DNA of 55,271 nucleotides from JABHIE01 sp964584805 (GTDB lineage Bacteria > Planctomycetota > UBA1135), in the NCBI GenBank assembly GCA_964584805.1, contig CAZPAY010000018.1, forward strand, positions 1 through 55,271, read 5' to 3'. Below the pieces are notes generated by a model, which saw only the letters and a program-made list of their open reading frames with translations, was not told where the DNA came from and did not search any database. A program made the translations under genes and the position numbers. Shown in pieces: positions 17,622-25,611 of the stretch; positions within the stretch are counted from its first letter, which is position 1; every line of letters starts with the position of its first letter.

Positions 17622-19704
17622 TACTGCGGAATGGGCGCCTAGCCTGATACTCAGCCAAGTGTCTGCGAATGGTTTGTTCCAAATCGCTCTGGCCGGCCTC
17701 TTTTGCCAGATTCAAGGCTTCCTTCGCTGCAGCGACTGCTTGCTCAAAATCACCCTGGACCGCGAAAGCCTGGGCGCCCAAGTCAAGCAATTCAGGCAAA
17801 GGCTTGCCGCCCGTGCCACGAATGACGCTCGGGATTAACTGCTGTGCCGCTGCCGGAGCACCCGGTCGACGCGCACTTTCCTTTAAGTGACTCATGCGCA
17901 GCCAAAGACGATCGACTTCGGCGGGCCAATAGTCAGCGCGGATTTGCATCGCGCCCTTGAGTGCAAGCACGGCTTCTTCCGTGCGCCCGCTTTCGGCCAA
18001 CACACGCCCCTCTTGGTGATAAGCGCGCGCAAGGTTTGCGCGCATGGGCGACAAGGATGTCTTGTTGAGATTTTTCTTTTCTAACTCTCTCAAACCACCA
18101 TCAAGAATGAGGCGCTTAGCCTCGTTAAAGTGATTTGTTGCCTTATTCAAATCTCGTATCCCTGTACGGATGTATACCTCAGCAAGAGTAATGTGAGCTA
18201 ACGAATATTCTTGCCACCCTGCAATAGACTCAAGCAAATCTGACTCAGCCGAACGCAACTTAACAATGTCACCACCCACTTTGTCGGAATCAAGTAAAGA
18301 AAGAACTGCGCGGGCACGCAAAACTTTAGGGTCACGGCGGTCACGCAGCGCCAATTCATATTCAACCAAGGCGGCTTGTTGATCTCCCTCGGCGATGTAT
18401 ATTCCTGCAAGGTTGTGATGCGCAACCCAACAATGCTCGTTTTGAGCAATGGTTGTTTTCCAAAGAGTCTTTTGGTTGGCGTACATGTGGCCCTGCCCCA
18501 TTGTGAGCAAACTTAATCCAACCAAAACGCCTGCGCCCAATATGCGCGACACCCCGAAGGAAACCTGTGGCACGGCAGAGTCAATTCGTGGAGCAACCCA
18601 CCGCGACAGCGCCGCGCCAAAAAGTGCAAACATTGCCAGGCTTGCGTGATACTGAAAGTGGTCTGCAATAAAACTGAATTTCATTGGGTAGACATTCAAG
18701 AAACCAAGCACCGGAAAGAGCACGCCACCGTAAATCAAGAATGCTATTAAGACTCCAGAACCCCATTGCTTGCGCTTTGCAAACAACAGCACTGGCAGAC
18801 CAAAAGCCGTCAGCGGCCAAAGCCAAGCAAGCGCAACGCTCGTGTCGATCTCCCACTGTGGGTAGAAAAACATTAAATCAAATGGCCACAGCAGTTTCGA
18901 CAAGTACATCCAAACCACCTTTCCGGCTAGTAGAAAGCGTTGGCCAAGCGTCCAGTCCCAGTCTGCGCCGGCAGCACCCACTTGCGTAACCTCCATCATT
19001 GCCGTACGCCAACCTGCGAAAGCGCCCAAAACCAACAATGCGCCAAGTGGAAGCAAATGAGCCTTCCAATCTTTGGGGCGTGCCCAGAGCAAAATCAAAA
19101 ACAAGACTGCGGGCAGTGATGCGATAACGGATTTTGACAACAAGCCAAGTACAAAAAAGAAAACACACCAAGCAAATTTGCCCCAACGGACACGGTCTAG
19201 CGCCCAGCTCCACCACATATGTGCGGTTGCCAAAGCAAACAAAATGGATAAAACATTTTTTCGCTCTGTCACCCAAGCTACGGATTCAACACTAACCGGA
19301 TGCAGTGCAAAAAGTGCCGCGGCAAACCAAGCGCCTGAAACACCCAGTCGCACCAAGAAACGCCAAAACAAAAGGGCTGCAAGAAAGTGTGCAAGCACAT
19401 TCACAAAATGAAAGCCAGCCGTCGGAATTTGCGATGGCGGCGTTTGTGGGGTCATGCCGTAGAGGCGCGCCTCCAACCAAAAGGTAGTGTGAACAATCGG
19501 GTAATACTGAGGCGTTGCAGTGGGATCTAACCAAATATCGGCCAAGCCGCCCGGCTCACGCAAAGTTGCGTTTTGAGTGACGTATTCGGGGTCATCCCAA
19601 ATCCATCCAGCGCTTGAAATCACGCCCGAATACGCGGCCATTACGATCACAAAAAGTAATGCCGCCCAACCCCAATCTTTAGTGCTCATCATCGCCTGAA
19701 GCAT
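17605..19704 (-). CDS. TMTC-like GT-C glycosyltransferase with C-terminal TPR repeats
   Basis: A 699-residue membrane protein. About ten hydrophobic helices fill residues 10-410. The first extracytoplasmic loop carries W-I-W-D-D-P-E-Y-V, the acidic motif of GT-C enzymes, and the later H-P-V-S-V-E-S-V-A-W-V-T-E-R-K-N is the hallmark of the TMTC group (protein O-mannosyltransferases in animals). The last third is a soluble TPR region (A-H-H-N-L-A-G-I-Y-I-A-E-G-D-Q-Q-A-A-L-V-E-Y-E-L-A-L). It would transfer a lipid-linked sugar to a periplasmic target. The ATG at 19704 overlaps the upstream sulfatase-like gene by 26 bases; ATGs at 19692 and 19689 are alternatives. It ends a minus-strand run that begins with the ketosynthase. 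Sugar and acceptor unknown. Confidence 0.82.
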   Translation of the reverse strand: MLQAMMSTKDWGWAALLFVIVMAAYSGVISSAGWIWDDPEYVTQNATLREPGGLADIWLDPTATPQYYPIVHTTFWLEARLYGMTPQTPPSQIPTAGFHFVNVLAHFLAALLFWRFLVRLGVSGAWFAAALFALHPVSVESVAWVTERKNVLSILFALATAHMWWSWALDRVRWGKFAWCVFFFVLGLLSKSVIASLPAVLFLILLWARPKDWKAHLLPLGALLVLGAFAGWRTAMMEVTQVGAAGADWDWTLGQRFLLAGKVVWMYLSKLLWPFDLMFFYPQWEIDTSVALAWLWPLTAFGLPVLLFAKRKQWGSGVLIAFLIYGGVLFPVLGFLNVYPMKFSFIADHFQYHASLAMFALFGAALSRWVAPRIDSAVPQVSFGVSRILGAGVLVGLSLLTMGQGHMYANQKTLWKTTIAQNEHCWVAHHNLAGIYIAEGDQQAALVEYELALRDRRDPKVLRARAVLSLLDSDKVGGDIVKLRSAESDLLESIAGWQEYSLAHITLAEVYIRTGIRDLNKATNHFNEAKRLILDGGLRELEKKNLNKTSLSPMRANLARAYHQEGRVLAESGRTEEAVLALKGAMQIRADYWPAEVDRLWLRMSHLKESARRPGAPAAAQQLIPSVIRGTGGKPLPELLDLGAQAFAVQGDFEQAVAAAKEALNLAKEAGQSDLEQTIRRHLAEYQARRPFRSITGLP

Positions 19705-21619
19705 ATCCCAATGCTGCTAGTTGTTGCTCTTCAACCCGCGAAAGAACTCGGTCTTCAATGAAGGGTCGCATATCTTTCTTTAAGCGATCAACCAACTGAT
19801 TGCGCAGAATCTCAGCCTGGTTAGCTTCGGTCGCTAGAACATTATTTTTTTCAAGCGGGTCACTAGAAAGATGAAACAATTGGCTCGCAATTAATTCATA
19901 ATTTCCTGGCTCAGGCTGTTTGCCATAATCCAAGCTCGCGATTAATTTCCAGCCTGCGTCTTCAATGGTTACTTTTTTTACCATCGTGGCCAAGGCTGGT
20001 CGCACTTTGTAATCGCGCAATACATTTTGCCCATCAACTCCTTGTGAAGAAATGCCGGCCAACTCCAGAAGCGTGCGGCCACTATCCACGACCTCAACTC
20101 GATGTGGCAAGCGACCCGTCGAAGGCACACCCGCGCCTGCGAGGACAAAGGGGACATTTACCTCTTCCCCAAAGAGAGTTGAGCCATGATTAATATTGCC
20201 GTGCTCACCAAAAGCCTCACCATGGTCCGATGTAAACAGGACAACCGTTGGCCTTCCGCCTTGCTCAATTGCGGCGAAGAGACGCCCCAACTGAGTATCT
20301 AAAGCCATGATTTCTTCACGGTATAAGTGCTGCAACCATGTCGCCATTTGCAAAGTAGAGCCCGACATCGCGCTTTCGCCCGAATCAACCATGTCGTGCA
20401 AACCCTCTCGGAATGCCATCCGTATTTTCAACTCAGAAGACTCACCTTTTCCAAAACCCGCTGGGCGCAAATGTTCCTTACTCAATGTTCCACGCACGGA
20501 ATCGGCGGGCATATAAGGTGTGTGCGGATCCAAATATTGAGCTAAGAAAAAGTAAGGGCGGTCGCCCTGGGTCAATTGCTCAACATAGCGAACGCACGCA
20601 TCGGTAGTGACAATGCCCTCGTCTTTATGAAAACGCAGGCCCTGCACCCCCTTGTTATCGCCCAATCGCGACAAAATGTATGCCAAGTGTTTGTGCAAGC
20701 CAACAGCCTTTGGCATAAGCCAACCAACCCAAGTGTTGCCAAACACCCATTGCATGTAATCAGGCCATGGGTTGTCGCGCTCCATGCCATTCCAGAGTTC
20801 AAAACCGTCGCGATACCCTTGATAACCTTTTGATTCATCAACGCGACTTAAAAGGGTATTCGACGCAACGGCTGCCGTGCGCCAACCGTCCTCGTAAAAA
20901 CGCTCGGCCAATGTTTGCATCGACCACGCTTCACGCAACTGCACGCTTGTCGGCCACGGCGAAGGATTGCCACGCATACCGACCTTTTCAATATCTAAAC
21001 CGCAAAGCAACGACAAATGACTCGGCAAAGTTTGATTTGCAGGCGCCAAAGCGTAATCAGCCCAAACCCCGCGCGCGCGCAATGCATCTAAATTGGGGGT
21101 TGGCACCGACTCCTCAAACATCACATCAGCCCGAAGCGTATCGATTACAACTAGGACGACATCCGGCCCAGAGCCTATGGCTTGATCGGTCGACGCCAAA
21201 GGCAATTCCGGCTCTGGCTTTCGTGGCGTGGGCTCGAAAGAATAGGGTAGTAATGCGTAAACTAAAACTGGACCGAGGTGCACTGCCGGGCCTATAACTT
21301 TGCACGGCATGCTCACGCCCCTCATGCTTTTGGGCGTGCGCCATCGCAATAAAAAGCTCGCTGCAATAGCAACCGTGGCGGCCAACCAGGAGGACGGCAA
21401 GATGCACACGCCAAAGCCCAACAGCCAAGATGAAGCTCCTGGCATTTTGAGCCGTGATGCGAAAAAACCGGCAAGCCAACCTGCTGGTATTGCGCTAAGC
21501 GATAAGGCAAAAGCACGCTCGCGAAACATCTCGATAGGCAACGCCCATGCAATGTCGAGAAGCAAAACGAAAACGGCGGCGAACAAAGCGCCGGTCAAAG
21601 TAGCGAAATATCGAGACAC
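19679..21619 (-). CDS. Membrane-anchored sulfatase-like protein with Thr nucleophile
   Basis: From a GTG at 21619, four bases after the ketosynthase stop, the protein has 646 residues. The longer frame from a TTG at 21676 reads through the ketosynthase end and is rejected. Four or so membrane helices occupy the first 130 residues; the rest is a periplasmic Pfam Sulfatase domain. The first metal Asp is in V-V-I-D-T-L-R-A-D (Asp160), and T-S-D-H-G-E-A-F-G-E-H-G is the late site. The nucleophile motif reads N-Q-T-L-P-S-H (Thr197), not C/S-x-P-S-R. A multi-helix anchor plus a Thr-type alkaline phosphatase domain is the plan of LtaS and EptA transferases. The C-terminus has A-A-L-G-Y. Neighbours (ketosynthase, GT-C transferase) suggest an envelope lipid or glycan as substrate. 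Confidence 0.82.
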   Translation of the reverse strand: MSRYFATLTGALFAAVFVLLLDIAWALPIEMFRERAFALSLSAIPAGWLAGFFASRLKMPGASSWLLGFGVCILPSSWLAATVAIAASFLLRWRTPKSMRGVSMPCKVIGPAVHLGPVLVYALLPYSFEPTPRKPEPELPLASTDQAIGSGPDVVLVVIDTLRADVMFEESVPTPNLDALRARGVWADYALAPANQTLPSHLSLLCGLDIEKVGMRGNPSPWPTSVQLREAWSMQTLAERFYEDGWRTAAVASNTLLSRVDESKGYQGYRDGFELWNGMERDNPWPDYMQWVFGNTWVGWLMPKAVGLHKHLAYILSRLGDNKGVQGLRFHKDEGIVTTDACVRYVEQLTQGDRPYFFLAQYLDPHTPYMPADSVRGTLSKEHLRPAGFGKGESSELKIRMAFREGLHDMVDSGESAMSGSTLQMATWLQHLYREEIMALDTQLGRLFAAIEQGGRPTVVLFTSDHGEAFGEHGNINHGSTLFGEEVNVPFVLAGAGVPSTGRLPHRVEVVDSGRTLLELAGISSQGVDGQNVLRDYKVRPALATMVKKVTIEDAGWKLIASLDYGKQPEPGNYELIASQLFHLSSDPLEKNNVLATEANQAEILRNQLVDRLKKDMRPFIEDRVLSRVEEQQLAALGYASGDDEH

Positions 21620-21623
21620 GGTT

Positions 21624-22880
21624 TTATGGTTGGGTAAGGACGATGCTCGCGTTGTGGCCACCAAAGCCAAAAGCATTTACAAGGACGGCACGCAGTGGGG
21701 CCAAAAGGGGTTGGCCCAAAACCGGTGTGATGCCGCATTCCGGGTCAGGCTCGGCGCAGGGCATATTAGCCGGGACTACATTTTCCTGGAGCGCACGCAA
21801 AGCAAAGGCCGCGTTGAGCGGACCGCTCGCACCCATCGCATGACCATATTGGCCTTTTGTTGAAACGACATGCACGCCTTGCGTGCCATCGTCTTTGGAA
21901 AAAATACGAGCGATGGCTTGGCCTTCCATCGCGTCATTGAGTTGAGTGCCTGTTCCATGCGCGAAAACAGCATCAGCGTCGGCCGGGGTTAGATTGGCTT
22001 GCGTTAAGGCCAAACGCATGACTTCCTCGGCGCCGGCACCGTCAGGCCGAGGCGCGGTGATGTGGTGCGCATCGGCACCACAGCCATAACCTGCCAGCTT
22101 GCCTAAAGTTGTTGCACCGCGCTTGGCTGCGAGCTCAGGAGTTTCGAGCACAAAAACGGCGGCACCTTCGCCCACTGCAGTTGCGGCACGGGTTTTATCA
22201 AAAGGTTTGAGCACAGGGCCGCCCGATTCATCCACAGGCTTAAGTGCGCGAGCTGCGGCCATCCCGCCGATGCCCATGGAGTCTGCAATCGCCTCTGAGC
22301 CACCGACCAATACACGCTCAGCTTGACCGGATTGAAGAAGCCAGAGCCCCATCCCCATCGCGTCTAACCCCGACGCACAAGCCGTAGAGCTTGTCCACGA
22401 TGGCCCTCGCGCGCCGAATTTGAGGGAAACATTGCAGGCAGCGGCATTGGGCATTGACGCCGGAATCGTAAAAGGCGACAAGCGGGTGGCGCGACCGGCA
22501 TCAATCTGGCGAACCGTGGTCATGTGCGTGGTGGTCGCACCATAGCCAACGCCCAAAATCACAGCCGTGCGGGCATCGTCAAGTGGCGTCTCAAGGCCCG
22601 CATCGCGAATCGCTTCGGCAGCTGCGCACAAAGCCTGCACCGAGACAGGATCAAGTCGGCGCAACTCAGGCTTTAAGAAACCCTCGCGCTCGGTGGCCGC
22701 AGCAAGTTGAGCAAGGCCGACGGGGTATCCCATCAAAGCCTCGGCGACATCAGCAACGCCCGAGCGCAGGGCCATCTCGCCCGCCAGCAAGGCGCGCCAA
22801 GAAGACTCAAGGTCGGGCCCGAGCGGAGTTACCGCACCGACTCCCGTAATACAGGCAGCTTCTGTCATCATTAGAGTCAT
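21624..22880 (-). CDS. Beta-ketoacyl-ACP synthase (FabF/KAS II type)
   Basis: A 418-residue thiolase-fold condensing enzyme that extends acyl chains with malonyl-ACP. The catalytic Cys168 lies in S-S-T-A-C-A-S-G-L-D, and the two His in A-H-G-T-G-T-Q-L-N-D and G-Q-Y-G-H-A-M-G-A-S-G, giving the Cys-His-His triad of KAS I/II. Length is typical of FabF. The C-terminus (N-A-F-G-F-G-G-H-N-A-S) is also canonical. No acyl carrier protein, FabG or FabZ is beside it, so it may serve a special lipid or polyketide rather than bulk fatty acid synthesis. It leads directly into the sulfatase-like and GT-C genes. Start could also be the ATG at 22871 or 22868. Confidence 0.9.
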   Translation of the reverse strand: MTLMMTEAACITGVGAVTPLGPDLESSWRALLAGEMALRSGVADVAEALMGYPVGLAQLAAATEREGFLKPELRRLDPVSVQALCAAAEAIRDAGLETPLDDARTAVILGVGYGATTTHMTTVRQIDAGRATRLSPFTIPASMPNAAACNVSLKFGARGPSWTSSTACASGLDAMGMGLWLLQSGQAERVLVGGSEAIADSMGIGGMAAARALKPVDESGGPVLKPFDKTRAATAVGEGAAVFVLETPELAAKRGATTLGKLAGYGCGADAHHITAPRPDGAGAEEVMRLALTQANLTPADADAVFAHGTGTQLNDAMEGQAIARIFSKDDGTQGVHVVSTKGQYGHAMGASGPLNAAFALRALQENVVPANMPCAEPDPECGITPVLGQPLLAPLRAVLVNAFGFGGHNASIVLTQP

Positions 22881-22916
22881 TCTCCCATGACGGAGGCCGC
22901 GGGAAAAGAAGGAAAA

Positions 22917-24326
22917 TTACTCCGCAAAGGCCTCGGCGCGCAGGGCTTCAATCTCATCGATTCCGCGAGGGACGGAAATCGAAACCAACTCGAAGCCCGT
23001 CTCGGTGATGACCACAATATCTTCAATACGCACGCCGATGCCTTCCTCGGGCAAGTAAACCCCAGGCTCAACGGTAAACATCATGCCCGGTTTGAATTTT
23101 GCCATGCCGCGGCCCACATCATGCGTCGCCATGCCGAGCCAATGCGAAACGCCGTGATTGCATTTGCCGCGAAACCCGCGGCGCGCCAATTCGCCAACCG
23201 CTGCTTGATGCACCTTGCTCAGATTTGAGCCCGGACGACACTCGGCGAAGGCGGCTTCTTGCGCGGCGTAAACCGCTTCGTAAACCTCGCGTTGACGCGG
23301 CGTGAATTTTGCTGTGGTCGGCCACGAGCGGGAAATGTCAGCCACCGTGTAGCGAAACTCAGGCCCATAATCGATCATGACGACCTCATCGTCTTGCAGT
23401 TGACGGTTGTTCAAGTTGTAGTGCAAGATGATGGCGTTTGGCCCCGAGCCCACAATCGCTTCGTAGCCCGCGCCCATCGCACCTTCCATGCGAAAACGAC
23501 CCAGCATGCGCGCAGCTTGCTGCCACTCATATTCACCTGGGCGAGCTGTGCGCATGACTTCCGCGTGAGCGGCTGAGGCGATTTCACACGCGCGACGCAT
23601 CGCCTGAATTTCAGGCTCGGTTTTCGTGACACGCAGTGCGTCCATGGCGACCGTGAAGTCTTTGACTTCGACACCGTGCTTTTCCGCGACCTTGGCCATG
23701 AATTGCGACTCGCGAGAAACGCGCCCGTCATAGGGGTCGCCGTCGATTTCGCGCTGCGCACTCTGCAGGTTATCACGCGACATCATCCAGTTTTCGGCGG
23801 GCTGACCTTGGGTGTAAAAAGTCTTGTGACCTTTGGCCAACTGCGCGAGCAAATCTTCAAGGCCTGACCAATCGGTTGACCCCCAGCGCGATTCCGACCC
23901 AAGCGGCAGGCAATTTTCGATGCCCGTAATCATCTGCGCCTCGGCGGGGTCTTTTAAATCCCCCACCCAAATCTCACTCGCCGGATTACTCGGCGGGACA
24001 AGCAACCACTCTTCGCCTGTTTTAGGGACGGTGATGTAAACCGCATTGGGCGTCTCAAGGCCGGTGAAATACCAAAAATTGTTGTTCTGCCGGAACTCTT
24101 TGTAGTCATCGGGCTTGCCCGCCCCGCGCAAAACGATGATGCCATCTTTATCACGCGCATACTTCATGAAGTGCTCGCGCAAGGCGGCGCGGCGACCAGC
24201 GTGCCACTCTTGAGTGAACAAACCTTGACCACGACCGTCTTCGGGGTTTTGTTGAGCCGCGGACAAATCGCTCGACAACAAAGTAATTGCCAAAATGCCC
24301 GTGCACGCCATCGCTAGTTTCTGCAT
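22917..24326 (-). CDS. Exported M24 family Xaa-Pro aminopeptidase
   Basis: A 469-residue protein with a signal peptide (I-L-A-I-T-L-L-S-S-D-L-S-A-A-Q). The N-terminal creatinase-like domain has F-W-Y-F-T-G-L-E-T-P. The pita-bread catalytic domain shows M-I-D-Y-G-P-E and V-A-D-I-S-R (metal Asp residues), H-W-L-G-M-A-T-H-D (metal and substrate His), T-V-E-P-G-V-Y (metal Glu) and R-I-E-D-I-V (last metal Glu). All five metal ligands of aminopeptidase P are present. It should release N-terminal residues before proline from peptides in the periplasm. Secretion is unusual compared with cytoplasmic PepP. It lies 36 bases upstream of nothing but faces nifS divergently; the ketosynthase gene begins just downstream-side at 22880 on the same strand's next unit. 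Confidence 0.9.
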   Translation of the reverse strand: MQKLAMACTGILAITLLSSDLSAAQQNPEDGRGQGLFTQEWHAGRRAALREHFMKYARDKDGIIVLRGAGKPDDYKEFRQNNNFWYFTGLETPNAVYITVPKTGEEWLLVPPSNPASEIWVGDLKDPAEAQMITGIENCLPLGSESRWGSTDWSGLEDLLAQLAKGHKTFYTQGQPAENWMMSRDNLQSAQREIDGDPYDGRVSRESQFMAKVAEKHGVEVKDFTVAMDALRVTKTEPEIQAMRRACEIASAAHAEVMRTARPGEYEWQQAARMLGRFRMEGAMGAGYEAIVGSGPNAIILHYNLNNRQLQDDEVVMIDYGPEFRYTVADISRSWPTTAKFTPRQREVYEAVYAAQEAAFAECRPGSNLSKVHQAAVGELARRGFRGKCNHGVSHWLGMATHDVGRGMAKFKPGMMFTVEPGVYLPEEGIGVRIEDIVVITETGFELVSISVPRGIDEIEALRAEAFAE

Positions 24327-24418
24327 GACGCAATTCTAGGCGAATGCGGCGCGATGCGGCAAAATAGGGTCGGCGTATATTGCGCCGACTGCCCAGCCTC
24401 GGCTGCTTGCAACAACGA

Positions 24419-25555
24419 ATGAACACCCTCTACCTCGACCATGCCGCGACGGCACCCGTTTTCCCCGAAGCGCTTTCGGCCTTCGAAGCAGCTGCGCGCG
24501 AGCATTTCGCAAACCCCGGTTCTCTGCACCAAGCAGGTGCGGATGCCGCGCGTTTACTCGAGCAATCGCGTTCGATGTTGCTCAAAGCCATGGGCGCCGA
24601 GCGTTATCGTGTGGTTTTCGTCGGCACAGGCACGGAGGCCAATTTTTTGGGTATTCAGGGTTTTGCGCGAGCGGGCAAATGCAATCGCATTCTTTATGGT
24701 GCGGCCGAACACCCGGCAGCGCGGGAAGCGGCATGCTTGATGCGGGAATTTGGTTTTGAAGTCGAATGCATTCCTGTTGACTCACACGGCCGAGTTTCAC
24801 CCGAAACGCTCGTGCCGATGCTCGACGAAAATGTCGCACTCGTCACCATTCAATGGGCGAACAATGAAATCGGCGGGCTTAACCCCATCGCAGAATTGGT
24901 CCGCACCGTTCGACAACACGCCCCGCAAGCGATTTTTCACACCGACGCGGTTCAAGCAGCTGGCAAACGAGTGGAGTGGTTTGATCAACTCGGCGCGGAT
25001 GCAATTTCCACCGCGGCACACAAAATCGGCGGTGTCCGCGGTTGCGCGGCTTTGTTTTTGCATCAAGATATCGCGCATCAACCCACGCCGTTCTTCGCCG
25101 GCGGCGGGCATGAAAACGGTCTGCGTGCCGGCACTGAAAATGTTGCGGGGGCGATTGCCTTTGCCACCGCTGCGCGGATTCGGCGCGAGCGTTTAGCCAT
25201 CGACAGCAATCTCTACACCACCCGCCGCGAATTCCTGGCTCACGCAATCACCGCATCTTGGCCCGATACGAAAATTCTCGGGCCAACAAATCCAAGCCAA
25301 ATCCAGGGCTCCATTCTCAGCGTTGCATTACCCGGCGCCATTGCCGAAACGCTTTTGCATCAGCTTGAAACACATGGAATCCTTTGCGGCTCGGGGTCAG
25401 CCTGCTCGAGCAAGGGGCACTCGTCCTCGCCTGTTTTGTCGGCGATGGGAGTGCCAGATGAATTACAAAATTGCGTGTTGCGCTTTTCCCTTGACGGCAC
25501 GGAAAGCGAGGATGACTTGCAGCGCGTGGCCGATGCATTAGCCGCCTGCAAATAA
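24419..25555 (+). CDS. Cysteine desulfurase (NifS/IscS family)
   Basis: A 378-residue class V PLP enzyme that takes sulfur from cysteine for Fe-S clusters or other sulfur (or selenium) transfer. It starts L-Y-L-D-H-A-A-T-A-P. A-E-H-P-A carries the PLP-stacking His. The PLP lysine is in S-T-A-A-H-K-I-G-G, and the persulfide Cys in G-S-A-C-S-S-K-G-H. The short loop around the Cys (no extra residues as in SufS) fits group I (NifS/IscS). No iscU or iscR is adjacent. The ATG at 24419 gives the family start; the frame is open to 24380. Related enzymes can also act on selenocysteine, which would be relevant to the selenoprotein candidate, but nothing here proves it. Confidence 0.92.
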   Translation: MNTLYLDHAATAPVFPEALSAFEAAAREHFANPGSLHQAGADAARLLEQSRSMLLKAMGAERYRVVFVGTGTEANFLGIQGFARAGKCNRILYGAAEHPAAREAACLMREFGFEVECIPVDSHGRVSPETLVPMLDENVALVTIQWANNEIGGLNPIAELVRTVRQHAPQAIFHTDAVQAAGKRVEWFDQLGADAISTAAHKIGGVRGCAALFLHQDIAHQPTPFFAGGGHENGLRAGTENVAGAIAFATAARIRRERLAIDSNLYTTRREFLAHAITASWPDTKILGPTNPSQIQGSILSVALPGAIAETLLHQLETHGILCGSGSACSSKGHSSSPVLSAMGVPDELQNCVLRFSLDGTESEDDLQRVADALAACK

Positions 25556-25556
25556 A

Positions 25557-25584
25557 AAGGCTCCCGCCCGAGAGCGAGAGCCTT
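25557..25584 (-). terminator. Rho-independent terminator of nrdJ
   Basis: On the minus strand, AAGGCTC and GAGCCTT form a stem, lengthened by inner pairs, followed by a T-rich run. It lies 28 bases past the nrdJ stop. Confidence 0.8.
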
Positions 25585-25585
25585 C

Positions 25586-25605
25586 CATCTGAGGGGCAGA
25601 TGTTT
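25586..25605 (+). terminator. Possible terminator of the cysteine desulfurase gene
   Basis: CATCTG (25586-25591) and CAGATG (25597-25602) enclose AGGGG, followed by TTTA on the plus strand. With the preceding hairpin it separates two convergent genes. Confidence 0.5.
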
Positions 25606-25611
25606 ATCGAA

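Noticed and set aside
21620..21676. TTG start extending the sulfatase-like protein upstream
   Set aside because: The added residues are an out-of-frame reading of the ketosynthase C-terminus; a GTG just after its stop gives a clean start at the first membrane helix.
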